A DNA stretch of 64,000 nucleotides from Piscinibacter sp. (GCA_016706565.1 JADJJI010000001.1:496001-560000); one strand, 5' to 3'; counted from the first letter of the stretch, positions 52,642-63,375 are shown. Notes: generated by a model from the letters alone, not told the origin. Numbers and translations: made by a program.

Positions 52642-52670
52642 ACGCGGGCCGGGCAATGCCCGGCCCGCGT
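52642..52670. terminator. Bidirectional hairpin between convergent genes
   Basis: ACGCGGGCCGGGCA pairs perfectly with TGCCCGGCCCGCGT around a single A; in practice this is a 12-base stem with a five-base loop. It lies seven bases after one stop and 15 bases past the other. It lacks a T run but is the natural terminator for both convergent transcripts. Confidence 0.65.
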
Positions 52671-52684
52671 GGCGAACAGAACGA

Positions 52685-54139
52685 TCAGAACGGGTAGTGG
52701 CGCGGTGTCGTCTGCACCGTGATCCAGCGCAGCTCGGTGAACTCGGCGACGCCGGCCTTGCCGCCGAAGCGGCCGATGCCCGAGCCCTTCACGCCGCCGA
52801 AGGGCATCTGCGCCTCGTCGTGCACGGTCGGGCCGTTGACGTGGCAGATGCCCGATTCGATGCGCCGCGCCACGTTCATCGCGCGGGCGATGTCGCGGCC
52901 GAACACCGCGGCCGACAGCCCGTACTCGTTGTCGTTGGCGCAATCCACCGCGGCATCGACACCCTTGACGCGCACGATGCACTTCAGCGGGCCGAAGGTC
53001 TCTTCGTGGTAGATGCGCATCTCGCGCGTCACGCGGTCGAGCACGGTGGCGGGCATCAGCGTGTCTTTTGCCTTGCCGCCGCACAGCAGCTTGGCGCCCT
53101 TGGCCAGCGCGTCGTCGATCAGCGCATTGCAGTGCTCCACCGTGCCCATGCCGACCACCGAGCCCAGCACCACCGGCTCGGGCTTGCGCGGGTCGCCCAG
53201 CGGCAGCTTGCTGGCCTTGCCGACGAACTTGTCGATGAAGGCCTCGGCGATCTTTTCGTCGACGATGAGGCGCTCGGTCGACATGCAGATCTGCCCCGAG
53301 TTGGCGAAGCAGCCGAAGGCGGCGGCGTTGACCGCGTCGTCGATGTCGGCGTCGTCCAGGATCACCAGCGGCGCCTTGCCGCCCAGCTCCAGCACCACCG
53401 GCTTGAGGTACCTGGCGCAGGTCATGGCGATGATCTTGCCCACGCGCGTGCTGCCGGTGAAGTTGACCCGCCGCACCGCCGGGTGAGCCACCATCGCCTC
53501 CACCACCTTGCCCGCATCGGCAGGCGCGTTGGTCAGGTAGTTCACCACGCCGGCCGGGAAGCCGGCGTCCTGAAAGGCTTCGATGATCAGCTGGTGGGTG
53601 CGCGGGCAGTTCTCGCTGCCCTTGAGGATCACCGTGTTGCCGCAGGCCAGCGGCGTGGCGATGGCGCGCACGCCCAGGATGATCGGCGCGTTCCATGGCG
53701 CGATGCCCAGCACCACGCCGGCCGGCTGGCGGATGCCCATGGCCAGCGAGCCGGGCACGTCGGAGGGGATCACCTCACCGCTGATCTGGGTGGTCAGCGA
53801 CGCCGCCTCGCGGATCATGCCGGCCGCCAGCATCACGTTGAAGCCTGCCCACATCGCCGTGCCGCCGGTCTCGGCCGGCACGGCCTCGCAGAACTTCGGC
53901 GTCTTCGCCTCCAGCGCATCGGCGGCCTTGAGCAGCAGCGCGCGGCGTTCGCCGGGGCCGGTCTGGCTCCAGGTCTTGAAGGCTTCGGCGGCGGCCTCCA
54001 CGGCGGCGACGGCGTCGGCCTCGCTCGCTGCCGGCGCGCGCGTGGCGACGCTGCCGTCCAGCGGGTTGCGGCGCTCGAAGGTGGCGCCCTTCTCGGCCGA
54101 GACGGCCAGGCCGTTGATCAGCATCGACAGGTCGGACAT
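52685..54139 (-). CDS. Aldehyde dehydrogenase (vanillin/salicylaldehyde dehydrogenase-like)
   Basis: NAD(P)-dependent aldehyde dehydrogenase (484 aa). The catalytic Cys is C285 (NSGQICMS) and the general base Glu251 (LELGGK); IAPWNAPI and FTGSTRVGK bind the cofactor. NPLDGSVATRAPAA near the N-terminus resembles aromatic aldehyde dehydrogenases. AAGGAG lies eight bases before ATG 54139, so it can start by itself. There is no stop codon between the upstream ABC ATPase gene and this one, and both share a frame. It may oxidise an aldehyde derived from the transported substrate. Confidence 0.9.
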   Translation of the reverse strand: MSDLSMLINGLAVSAEKGATFERRNPLDGSVATRAPAASEADAVAAVEAAAEAFKTWSQTGPGERRALLLKAADALEAKTPKFCEAVPAETGGTAMWAGFNVMLAAGMIREAASLTTQISGEVIPSDVPGSLAMGIRQPAGVVLGIAPWNAPIILGVRAIATPLACGNTVILKGSENCPRTHQLIIEAFQDAGFPAGVVNYLTNAPADAGKVVEAMVAHPAVRRVNFTGSTRVGKIIAMTCARYLKPVVLELGGKAPLVILDDADIDDAVNAAAFGCFANSGQICMSTERLIVDEKIAEAFIDKFVGKASKLPLGDPRKPEPVVLGSVVGMGTVEHCNALIDDALAKGAKLLCGGKAKDTLMPATVLDRVTREMRIYHEETFGPLKCIVRVKGVDAAVDCANDNEYGLSAAVFGRDIARAMNVARRIESGICHVNGPTVHDEAQMPFGGVKGSGIGRFGGKAGVAEFTELRWITVQTTPRHYPF

Positions 54140-54922
54140 GGTGTGCTCCTTGTGAACAGCTTGGGATGCAGTGGTGCCAGCGCCCTGGCCCAGGTAGGCG
54201 TGGCGGATGACGGTGGAGCGTGCGAGCAGGAAGGCCGGGCCGCTGGCGACCAGGCGGCCGCGCTCGAGCACGTAGCCGCGGTCGGCCACGGCCAGCGCCT
54301 TGCGCACGTTCTGCTCGACCATCAGCACGGTGGTGCCGGTGTCGGCGATGCGCCGCGCGATGGCAAGCAGCTCGTCGACCATCTTCGGCGCCAGGCCCAG
54401 CGAGGGCTCGTCGAGCATCAGCAGGCGCGGCGCGCTCATCATCGCGCGCGCCACCGCCACCATCTGCTGCTCGCCGCCGCTCATGGTGCCGGCGAGCTGG
54501 GTTGCGCGCTCACGCAACTTGGGGAAGTCCTCGAAAGCCTGCTCCAGCCGCTTCGCGCGCTCGTCCGGCCCGAGCAGCCAGCCGCCGAGCTCGAGGTTCT
54601 CGGCCACCGTCATCTGCGGGAAGAGTTGCCGACCCTCGGGCACCAGCGCGATGCCGCGCCGGACAATGTCGGAGGTCTTCGCCTCGGGCTCGATCTCCTC
54701 GTCGTCGAGCCTGAGAACGCCACCGCGCGGGATCAGGCCGGCGATGGACTTGAGCAGCGTGGTCTTGCCGGCACCGTTGGGGCCGAGGATGACGGTCAAG
54801 CCGGGGCGCGCTTCGAGCGTGAGATCGCGCAGCACGAGGAAAGGCCCGTAGCCGGCGCAGAGCGCTTCGATCTTCAGGTGGGCGAGCCGGCGGTCCAGCA
54901 GCGCTTCGATGTCGTTCTTCAT
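54140..54922 (-). CDS. Branched-chain-type ABC transporter ATPase, LivF-like (no own stop codon)
   Basis: ATPase (261 residues before the ALDH Met). Walker A GPNGAGKTT, signature MSGGEQQMVAVARAM, Walker B LLMLDEPSLGLAP, and the usual LivF ending AYLG near residue 244. Then QGAGTTASQAVHKEHT continues without a stop straight into the aldehyde dehydrogenase, giving a possible 745-residue fusion. ATG 54922 lies seven bases after livG. It works with the LivG, LivM, LivH and binding-protein genes upstream. Confidence 0.9.
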
Positions 54923-54929
54923 GCCGCCC

Positions 54930-55676
54930 TCACGCCACGTCGACCATCTCGTCGCCGAGGTAGGCCTCGACCACTTCGGCATTGCGCACCACCTCCGCCG
55001 GCGTGCCGTCGGCGATCTTGCGGCCCTGGTGCAGCACCAGCACACGCTCGACGTGGCGCAGCAGCGTGGTCACCGCGTGCTCGATCCAGATCACCGACAG
55101 GTCCAGGTCGTCGCGCAGGCGGCGGATCAGCTGCGCCATGCTCTCGATCTCGGACTCGGTCAGGCCGGCGGCCACCTCGTCGAGCAGCAGCAGCTTGGGC
55201 CGCGTGGCCAGCGCCATGCCGATCTCCAGCAGGCGCTGCTGGCTGGGCGTGATGGCTGCGGCCGGCAGCGCGGCCTGCGCGGCCAGGCCGATGAGATTCA
55301 GGATGCTGGTCTCGTCCTTCAGCAGCCACGAGGCTTGCCGGTGCCGGCCGGCGAACTGCAGGCCGAAGTCGATGTTGGCGGCCACGCTCAGCTCGGCGAA
55401 CACGCGTGGTGTCTGGAACGTGCGCGCGATGCCCTGCTGCGCGAAGCGGTGCGGTTTCGCGCCAGTCAGGCGCTGGCCGAGCGCGAACAGCTCGCCCTCG
55501 CTCGGCTCGATCACGCCCGACAGCGCGTTGAAGAAGGTCGTCTTTCCCGCGCCATTCGGGCCGATGATGCCGACCAGCTCGCCCGGCGCGAAGGCGGCAC
55601 TGACCTGGTCGACCGCGGTCAGGCCGCCGAAGCGCACCGTCACGCCGCGGGCTTCGAGCAGCGGATGGCCGTTCAT
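54930..55676 (-). CDS. Branched-chain-type ABC transporter ATPase, LivG-like
   Basis: ATPase (248 aa). Walker A is GPNGAGKTT and Walker B LLLLDEVAAGLTESE. The signature position reads ITPSQQRLLEIGMALA in place of the usual LSYGQQRRLEIARALA; the Gly of the signature is missing. IARTFQTPRVFAELSV matches LivG. It overlaps livM by four bases. With one normal (LivF) and one degenerate signature, the ATPase pair may be asymmetric. Confidence 0.9.
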   Translation of the reverse strand: MNGHPLLEARGVTVRFGGLTAVDQVSAAFAPGELVGIIGPNGAGKTTFFNALSGVIEPSEGELFALGQRLTGAKPHRFAQQGIARTFQTPRVFAELSVAANIDFGLQFAGRHRQASWLLKDETSILNLIGLAAQAALPAAAITPSQQRLLEIGMALATRPKLLLLDEVAAGLTESEIESMAQLIRRLRDDLDLSVIWIEHAVTTLLRHVERVLVLHQGRKIADGTPAEVVRNAEVVEAYLGDEMVDVA

Positions 55677-56644
55677 GCCGGCACCTTCTTCGCCTTACCC
55701 GCGCGCAGCTCGCGCAACCAGGAACGGATGTCGTCGCGCCACATCGTGAAGGTCTCGCGGCGCAGCGAGGCCAGGCCACCGGGCAGGTAGAGCACCGAGA
55801 GGATCAGCAGCAGGCCCAGCGTCATCATGTACAGCTGCGGCAGCTGCAGGCGCAGCGTCTCGGCCAGCAGGCTGAACACCACCGCGGCAAGCAGCGGCCC
55901 CCACAGCGTGGCGGCGCCGCCGATCAGCGCGATCAGCACGGTCTGGAAGCCGATGAAGGGGTTGAAGACGGTGGCCGGGTCGATGTACGTCCAGCGAACG
56001 CTCATGGCGGCGCCGACGGCACCGGCGAATGCGGCCGTGAGCGCAAAGCCGCTGATCTTCACCAGGCGGGTGTTCACGCCGAGCGTCTGCGCGCGCTGTT
56101 CGTCGGCGCCGATGCCGGCCATCGCCAGGCCGAAGCGGCTGCGCCGCACGAGGATGGAGGCGAGGATGGCCAGCACCGCCAGGCCCAGCACGGTGAGGTA
56201 GACGGTGTCGCGCTCGGGCACCACCGTGAGCACGCGCCCCACGGTGCCGGTGACCTGCTTCTCCCAGGTGGTGATGGCGTGGCGGATCAGCTCCGTCATG
56301 CCGAAGGTCAGCACGGCGAAGTAGGTGCCGCGCAGGTGCAGCACCGCCGCGCCCATCACCACCGCCACCGCCGCGGCGATGGCCGCGCCCAGGCCGATGG
56401 CGCCCAGCCAGCCGAGCTGCTCGAGCGACAGCGCACTGCAGTAGGCGCCGATGCCGAAGAAGGCCGAGGTGGCCAGCGACAGGTAGCGCGTGCTGCCGCA
56501 GAACAGGCTCCAGCTCGACGACAGCGTGGCGTACATCAGGCAGGTCAGCGCCATCGACACGGCGAACTCGCTGCCGTAGTGCGGCACGGCCAGCGCCCAG
56601 CCGGCCAGCGCGAAGAGAACGAGGAGATCACGCTTCGTGTTCAT
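55673..56644 (-). CDS. Branched-chain-type ABC transporter permease, LivM-like
   Basis: Inner-membrane permease (323 aa) with about nine helices. LivM landmarks are SLATSAFFGIGAYCSALSLE, LHLRGTYFAVLTFGMTELIR and FALTAAFAGAVGAAMSVRWTY (coupling region), with GGAATLWGPLLAAVVFSLLAE near the end. It overlaps livG by four bases and follows livH by ten. Confidence 0.92.
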   Translation of the reverse strand: MNTKRDLLVLFALAGWALAVPHYGSEFAVSMALTCLMYATLSSSWSLFCGSTRYLSLATSAFFGIGAYCSALSLEQLGWLGAIGLGAAIAAAVAVVMGAAVLHLRGTYFAVLTFGMTELIRHAITTWEKQVTGTVGRVLTVVPERDTVYLTVLGLAVLAILASILVRRSRFGLAMAGIGADEQRAQTLGVNTRLVKISGFALTAAFAGAVGAAMSVRWTYIDPATVFNPFIGFQTVLIALIGGAATLWGPLLAAVVFSLLAETLRLQLPQLYMMTLGLLLILSVLYLPGGLASLRRETFTMWRDDIRSWLRELRAGKAKKVPA

Positions 56645-56654
56645 CGGCGGGCAC

Positions 56655-57533
56655 TCATTTGCGCGCGAAGAGGCCGTTGGGCCGCCACAAGAGCACGGCG
56701 ATGAAGATGCCGTAGGACAGCAGCGATTTCAGCGAGGGGCTGGTGAAGTGCATGCCCACGGCCTCGATGACACCGAGTGCCAGGCCTCCGACCAGCGCGC
56801 CGCTCATGCTGCCGAAGCCGCCCAGCGTGATGACGATCAGCGCCGTCACGGTGTAGGGCTCGCCCATGCTCGGCGAGATCGTGTACGTCATCGACAGCAG
56901 GCAGCCGGCCACGCCCGACAGGCCCAGCCCGACGCCGAACATCAGCGGGTGCAGCCGCTCGGTGTCGATGCCCACCAGCTGCGCGCCGGTGGGCGACTGC
57001 ATCAGCGCGCGCACACCCTTGCCGTACAGCGTCTTCTTCAGCGTGACGATCAGCGCGGCGCTGAAGGCCAGCGCCAGCGCCAGCAGCAGCAGCTTGTTGG
57101 CGGCGAACTGCGCGGAGCCGATGGCCACCGGCTCGGTGAGGAAGTCGTAGCCGCGCAGGTCGCCGCCCCACAGGAGCTGGGCGAAGTTCTGCACCAGGAA
57201 CATCAGCCCGAAGCTGACCATCAGGCCGCGTGCCTCGAAGACGTCGAGGTTGGGGCTGGTGCGCGTGAGGCGGCGGAACACCAGCCGGTGCACGGCCAGG
57301 CCGGCGCCCATGAGCAGCGCAAAGGCGAGCGGGATCATCAGCAGCGGCGAGATGCCGAACTGCGTGGTGGCCATCCAGGTCAGGAAGGCGCCGACCATCA
57401 GGAACTCGCCGTGCGCGATGTTCAGGATGCGCATCAGGCCGTACTGGAGGTTCAGGCCCAAGGCGACGAGCGCGTACACGCCCCCGGTGATGAGGCCGGA
57501 GGCGATGAGTTCGAGCCAGGCGCCTGCGGTCAC
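56655..57533 (-). CDS. Branched-chain-type ABC transporter permease, LivH-like
   Basis: Inner-membrane permease (292 aa). GLITGGVYALVALGLNLQYG and RILNIAHGEFLMVGAF are at the N-terminus, and VIGLGGxGS-type sequence (VITLGGFGSMSGALVGGLAL) towards the end. I prefer the GTG at 57533, 13 bases after the binding-protein stop; an in-frame ATG at 57590 would overlap that gene by 44 bases. Confidence 0.9.
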   Translation of the reverse strand: MTAGAWLELIASGLITGGVYALVALGLNLQYGLMRILNIAHGEFLMVGAFLTWMATTQFGISPLLMIPLAFALLMGAGLAVHRLVFRRLTRTSPNLDVFEARGLMVSFGLMFLVQNFAQLLWGGDLRGYDFLTEPVAIGSAQFAANKLLLLALALAFSAALIVTLKKTLYGKGVRALMQSPTGAQLVGIDTERLHPLMFGVGLGLSGVAGCLLSMTYTISPSMGEPYTVTALIVITLGGFGSMSGALVGGLALGVIEAVGMHFTSPSLKSLLSYGIFIAVLLWRPNGLFARK

Positions 57534-57546
57534 GGGCCCTGCGTCC

Positions 57547-58740
57547 TCAGACCCACGCGGGCTTCTGCGGCACCAGGGGCGCCGTGGCATTCGCCTTCGG
57601 CCACACCACCTCGAACTCGCCCCTCTGCCACTGGCTTACCGTCCCCGGCGTGCCCACGTTCTCGCTGCCGGCGAACTTGATCTTGCCGAGGATGGTGTTG
57701 TGCTCGCCGCCTGCCACGTAGTCGCGGATCGCCTTGCGGTCCAGGCCGACCTTGGCCACCGCGGCCGTCAGGATCTCCAGCGAGGCCCAGGCCGCGCCGC
57801 TGGCCCAGCGGTCGGGCTCCTTTGCGGCACCGAACTTCTTCACGTGGGCGTCGAAATAGGCCTTCGCGCCGGCGCTGGTCTTGCCGTTCCACGAGCCCAT
57901 GCCGAGCACGCCTTCGGCGCCAGCCTGCATCACGTTGCGGTAGAGCTGGAAGGCCGTGCCCACGGAGGCGTAGAAGAACTTCGGGTTGAAGCCGACCTCC
58001 TTGGCCTGCTTGCTGGCCAGGATGGTGTCGGGCGGGTAGGTCAGGCCGATGAAGGCATCGGGGTTCTTGTCCTTCATCGAGCGCAGCACCGGCGAGAGGT
58101 CCTTCACGCCCAGCGGGTAGCTCTTGTCCTCGACCAGGCTGATGCCGCTGCCGGCCAGCGCCACCTTCAGCGCCGCGTAGTTCTCCAGCCCGAACAGGTC
58201 GTCGACGTAGATCACCGCCGCGCTCTTCGCGCCGCTGGCCTTGAGCATGTCGACCAGCGCGTCCATCATCGGCTTGGGCTGCTGCAGCATCAGGAAGAAG
58301 TACGGCAGCTTCATCTCGATCAGGCGCCGGCTCAGCGCCGTGGGCGCGAGGAAGGGGTAGCCGAAACGGTTGGCCAGCGGCGCGACGGCGAAGTTGGCGT
58401 TGCTGCCCCAGGGCGGCAGGACCAGGTCGACCTTGTCGCTGCCCATCAGCTTCTCGTAGGTGCGCACGCAGGTCTCGATGTTGCTCTGGTCGTCGCTGCT
58501 GATCAGCTCGATGGGGCGCTTCGTGCCCTTGACGTTCAAGCCGCCCGCGGCGTTCTGCTGCTCGGCCCAGAGCAGGTAGTTGGGCTCCTGGCTGACCTGC
58601 GCGCCGGTGGTCCACGGGCCGGTGCGGGCGATGGCATAGCCCACTCGCACCGGCGCGGACTGGGCGCGCACGAGCGAAGGAAAGGCCAGCGCGGCAGGGG
58701 CGGCGGCGAGGGCCTGGACAACGGTGCGGCGAGTGCTCAT
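57547..58740 (-). CDS. Branched-chain-type ABC substrate-binding protein (LivJ/LivK fold)
   Basis: Periplasmic receptor (397 aa). A twin-arginine-like signal MSTRRTVVQALAAAPAAL ends LVRAQ. The mature part has VRVGYAIARTGPWTTGAQ, ELISSDDQSNIETCVRTYEKL and LMLQQPKPMMDALVDML. It does not look like UrtA of urea importers. With an aldehyde dehydrogenase at the end of the operon and an AraC regulator divergent, the ligand may be an aromatic or aliphatic acid; this is inference. Confidence 0.9.
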   Translation of the reverse strand: MSTRRTVVQALAAAPAALAFPSLVRAQSAPVRVGYAIARTGPWTTGAQVSQEPNYLLWAEQQNAAGGLNVKGTKRPIELISSDDQSNIETCVRTYEKLMGSDKVDLVLPPWGSNANFAVAPLANRFGYPFLAPTALSRRLIEMKLPYFFLMLQQPKPMMDALVDMLKASGAKSAAVIYVDDLFGLENYAALKVALAGSGISLVEDKSYPLGVKDLSPVLRSMKDKNPDAFIGLTYPPDTILASKQAKEVGFNPKFFYASVGTAFQLYRNVMQAGAEGVLGMGSWNGKTSAGAKAYFDAHVKKFGAAKEPDRWASGAAWASLEILTAAVAKVGLDRKAIRDYVAGGEHNTILGKIKFAGSENVGTPGTVSQWQRGEFEVVWPKANATAPLVPQKPAWV

Positions 58741-58978
58741 GGTCTGTCTCCGTGATGGGTAGAAACCCGGCTCGATCCGGCCGGTGGACGGTGTCTGACG
58801 GAAGCGGATTCTTCGCACCCGCGCCCGACATGGCTTTGCGCGCCGTGCAGCGGCGCTTGACGATCCGTGCACACCGGCTAGGGCTTTCCCTCGCCCGTCA
58901 CCCCGGGGCTTGAGAGGGCTCCGGCGAGCCGCTACGCTGCCGCACCGGCCAGCGTCTGGCCGGCCCGCGAGGCACCCC

Positions 58979-59938
58979 ATGGGCATTCCCGTCAACGCGA
59001 TGAGCACCGACCAGGTCGCGGCCGCCGAGCGCCCCGGCTTCTGGGCCGACTGGATCCACCGCCTCTTCCACGGCCTCGATTCCGACCTCTACGGCGACAG
59101 CGGTTTCGACGGCCGCATGGCCACCGTGCGCGCTGGCGACGTCGTGCTGACGCGGCTGGAGGCGAACCGCCACCGCGTGATGCGCTCGTCGTCGCTGGTG
59201 CGGCAATCGGAGCTCGGCTACCTGAAGATCGTCGCCCCCTGGGTCGGCTGCGCCGGCGTCGAGCAGAAGGGCCGCGAGGCCTGGGTGACCCCCGACCAGT
59301 GGAGCATCTACGACACCACCGACAGCTACGCGGTGGCCAACCCGGTGCGCGTGGAGCACCTGATCGTGATGGTGCCCAAGGACCGCATCGTCGAACGCGG
59401 CCTGGCGCTCGACCCGCTGATGGCGCGCCGCCTGGGCGGCAGCGGCGGCGTGGCGCGCATCGCGCTGGAGACCATGCGCAACGCCTACCGCGAGCTGCCC
59501 GGCATGTCGGAGGCCGGCGCGCGCGGTGTCGGCGACGCGATCACGCAGCTCGTGCACCTGTCGATGCTCGACCTCGCCGGCATCGGCACCGCGGTGACGC
59601 AGCGCGAGGCGCTGCGCGAGCGCATCAAGCAGCATGTGGGCGAACATCTCGGCGACCCGGGGCTGACGGTGGATGCCATTGCGCTGGCCTTGAACTGCAG
59701 CCGCCGCCAGCTCTACAACGCCTTCGCGGAAGAGCCCGACGGCGTGGCCGGCTACATCCTGCAGCGCCGGCTGCAGGCCTGCCGCCGCTGCTTCGATGAC
59801 CGAAGCCAGGCGCACCGCTCGATCACCGAGATCGCCTTCGATTTCGGCTTCTCGAACATGGCGCACTTCAGCCGCGTGTTCCGAGCCCACCTGGGCCTGC
59901 CGCCCAGCGACTACCGGCGCGGCGCGGCCGGGGCCTGA
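58979..59938 (+). CDS. AraC-family regulator, likely of the Liv-ALDH operon
   Basis: Transcription factor (319 aa). The N-terminal AraC-binding-like-2 domain covers about residues 25-200 and the C-terminal double HTH about 215-315, with LTVDAIALALNCSRRQLYNAF and ITEIAFDFGFSNMAHFSRVFR. ATG 58979 is taken; an in-frame ATG at 59000 is possible. It is divergent from the binding-protein gene across a 238-base spacer (58741-58978) in which I found no clear dyad. Regulators of this type often respond to aromatic acids. Confidence 0.9.
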   Translation: MGIPVNAMSTDQVAAAERPGFWADWIHRLFHGLDSDLYGDSGFDGRMATVRAGDVVLTRLEANRHRVMRSSSLVRQSELGYLKIVAPWVGCAGVEQKGREAWVTPDQWSIYDTTDSYAVANPVRVEHLIVMVPKDRIVERGLALDPLMARRLGGSGGVARIALETMRNAYRELPGMSEAGARGVGDAITQLVHLSMLDLAGIGTAVTQREALRERIKQHVGEHLGDPGLTVDAIALALNCSRRQLYNAFAEEPDGVAGYILQRRLQACRRCFDDRSQAHRSITEIAFDFGFSNMAHFSRVFRAHLGLPPSDYRRGAAGA

Positions 59939-59999
59939 GGGCGCTCAGGGAGGGCCACGGCCCTGGCTACACTGCCGGGCCACTTCACCTCGACCGCCC

Positions 60000-60830
60000 A
60001 TGGGCTGGCACGGCCACCTCACCCTCGACTACCGCCGCGACGGCGACACCACGCAAGCCCACGACCGCCACGACGGCCCGCTGCGCGTGCTGCAGCGCCT
60101 GTACCCGGAAGGCCCGGGCATCTGCCACCACGTGCTCGTGCATCCGCCCGGCGGCATGGTGGGCGGTGACACGCTGGACATCGATGTCTCGCTGGCCGGA
60201 GGCGCCCACGCGGTGATCACCACCCCCGGTGCGGCGCGTTTCTACCGCAGCGGCGGTGCTTCGGCGGTACAGCGCCTGCGCGTACGCGCCGCGGCCGGCA
60301 CCAGGCTCGAGTGGCTGCCGCTGGAGACGATTGCGTACAGCGGCTGCGAGGGCGAGAACCTGCTGCGCTTCGATCTCGAGCCCGGCGCCGAAACGATCGG
60401 CTGGGACGTGCTCGCTCTCGGCCTGCCGGCCGCCGATCAGCCCTTCGAGCGCGGCCGCTACCTGCAGAGCATCGAGCTGCCGGGCCGATGGCTGGAACGC
60501 GGCACGATCGCCGCCGACGACCGCACCCTGCTCGACTCGCCCCTCGGCCTGGCCGGGCACCGCGTGATCGGCACGCTGTGGCTGGCCGCAGGCCACGCCA
60601 TGGCGGACACACGGCGCGACGAACTGCTCGATGCCGCGCGCGCCGCCTGCGCAGGCCACGAACTCGCGCGCATCGCCGGCGCCACGGCGCCGCACGACGA
60701 AGTGGTGGTGCTGCGTGCACTGGCACCGCGCGTCGAGCCGTTGATGGCGCTGTTCAAGGACGTGCGCAATCGCTGGCGCCAGATCGCCTGGGGCCTGGGC
60801 GCGGTGCAGCCGCGCATCTGGACGACCTGA
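60000..60830 (+). CDS. ureD: Urease accessory protein UreD
   Basis: Nickel-delivery chaperone for urease (276 aa, usual length). Landmarks are [41 protein letters not shown] and [19 protein letters not shown]. The ATG at 60000 has a weak GGCCACTT-like upstream region and no good ribosome site. It stands alone between an AraC gene and fumC; no urease structural gene (ureABC) lies in the window. The urtE gene of a urea importer is 3.4 kb away on the opposite strand. Confidence 0.92.
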   Translation: MGWHGHLTLDYRRDGDTTQAHDRHDGPLRVLQRLYPEGPGICHHVLVHPPGGMVGGDTLDIDVSLAGGAHAVITTPGAARFYRSGGASAVQRLRVRAAAGTRLEWLPLETIAYSGCEGENLLRFDLEPGAETIGWDVLALGLPAADQPFERGRYLQSIELPGRWLERGTIAADDRTLLDSPLGLAGHRVIGTLWLAAGHAMADTRRDELLDAARAACAGHELARIAGATAPHDEVVVLRALAPRVEPLMALFKDVRNRWRQIAWGLGAVQPRIWTT

Positions 60831-60904
60831 GCCCGCGCCGCCCCGGGGCGCACAATCGCTCGACGTCGCTTGGCGACATCCTGGCGCGCACCGGCGCGAA
60901 CCGT

Positions 60905-62293
<1,389 letters not shown>

Positions 62294-62311
62294 CCGCGAG
62301 GGCTGCGGAAC

Positions 62312-62584
62312 TCAGCCGTTGCACCCGGCGGGCGGTGGCGGCGTCCCGACGATGGCCAGGGCGCGAGCCGCCTCGAGGTCGAAGGTGCCGATGGTGTGCT
62401 CGGAGATCGAAGCGTGAAGCAGCACGGTTCTCGCGACTTCGGCATTCGCCTCGAAGCGCAGGCGCGCCGCAGCCCGCACCTCTGCCGGCATGGCCTGGAT
62501 CAGCGAGATCAGCAGCGTGTCGAGCACCAGCAGGCTGCCCTTGAGCTCGCAGATCCTCTCGGTCGCTTCCTGCAGGTTCTTCAT
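62312..62584 (-). CDS. Small conserved-looking protein of unknown function
   Basis: Ninety-residue protein, MKNLQEATERICELKGSLLV at the N-terminus, mostly helical and Ala/Leu/Glu-rich, ending PPPPAGCNG. It has a good ribosome site (GGAGG about eight bases before the ATG), which supports a real gene. It has no signal peptide. I do not recognise a family. It is convergent with fumC and upstream of nothing obvious. Confidence 0.65.
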   Translation of the reverse strand: MKNLQEATERICELKGSLLVLDTLLISLIQAMPAEVRAAARLRFEANAEVARTVLLHASISEHTIGTFDLEAARALAIVGTPPPPAGCNG

Positions 62585-62662
62585 GTTGGCTCCTCCGCGG
62601 CGGGACTCCAGTGTGCGCCAGTCTGGCAGTCGCGGCCTGGCACAAGCCCGACGGACCGCGCC

Positions 62663-63337
62663 TCAGTCCTTCGCGAAGCTGTACGGCCCGCCGCGCTCCA
62701 GCGCCTTCTTGTACGCCGGCCGCGCGTGGATGCGCCGCAGCCAATCGTTCAGCTTCGGCCGGCGCGCATCGAGCCCGGCACGCTGCGCCGACGCCTCGAG
62801 CGGGAAGCTCATCTGGATGTCGGCGGCGCTGAACTCGGCGCCAGCGAACCAGGGCCGCTGGGCCAGCTCGGACTCCATGAAGTCGAGCTGCCGCTCGATG
62901 TTGGGCATCACGAAACTCTTCAGCACCTGCGCCGAGATGCCGCGCGCGATCGGCTTGACGAAAAAGGGCATCGGCGACGACGCCACCTTGTCGAACACCA
63001 GCTTCATGAGCAGCGGCGACATCGCCGAGCCCTCGGCGAAGTGCAGCCAGTAGCGGTACTGCAGGAACTCGGGCGTGCCGATTGCGGGCCGCAGCCGGCC
63101 GTTGCCGTGGCGATCGATCAGGTATTCGATGATGGCGCCGGACTCGGCCACCGTGGCCTCGCCATCGGTGATCACCGGCGACTTGCCCAGCGGATGGACC
63201 GCGCGCAGCTCCGGCGGTGCCAGCATGGTCTTGCTGTCGCGCTGGTAGTGTTTGATCTCGTAGGGCAGGCCCAGCTCCTCGAGGAGCCAGAGCACGCGCT
63301 GAGAGCGCGAATCGTTGAGGTGGTGGACGGTGATCAT
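62663..63337 (-). CDS. Glutathione S-transferase
   Basis: Cytosolic GST (224 aa). The N-terminal thioredoxin-like domain has ITVHHLNDSRSQRVLWLLEE with the catalytic Ser-Gln-Arg region, then HPLGKSPVITDG and ESGAIIEYLIDR. The C-terminal helical domain ends PAYKKALERGGPYS, matching the YfcG/GstB-like proteins of proteobacteria. It lies between the unknown small gene and urtE, all on the minus strand, without evident link. Confidence 0.9.
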   Translation of the reverse strand: MITVHHLNDSRSQRVLWLLEELGLPYEIKHYQRDSKTMLAPPELRAVHPLGKSPVITDGEATVAESGAIIEYLIDRHGNGRLRPAIGTPEFLQYRYWLHFAEGSAMSPLLMKLVFDKVASSPMPFFVKPIARGISAQVLKSFVMPNIERQLDFMESELAQRPWFAGAEFSAADIQMSFPLEASAQRAGLDARRPKLNDWLRRIHARPAYKKALERGGPYSFAKD

Positions 63338-63375
63338 GGGCGGCGATTCTGCCCCGCTTCACCGCACCCCCGCTC

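Noticed and set aside
49150-52656. A very long minus-strand open frame (over 1,100 codons) opposite the oxidase/cytochrome gene
   Set aside because: It is rich in Arg, Ala, His and Gly with no family motifs, and the opposite strand encodes recognisable domains; long antisense frames are expected at this GC content.
57534-57590. Longer N-terminus for the LivH-like permease from ATG 57590
   Set aside because: It would overlap the binding-protein gene by 44 bases and adds an Arg/Pro-rich stretch absent from LivH proteins; GTG 57533 fits better.
57547-58740. The Liv-type operon as the urea importer UrtABCDE
   Set aside because: The binding protein lacks UrtA features and the operon ends in an aldehyde dehydrogenase; the real urtE is at the right edge.
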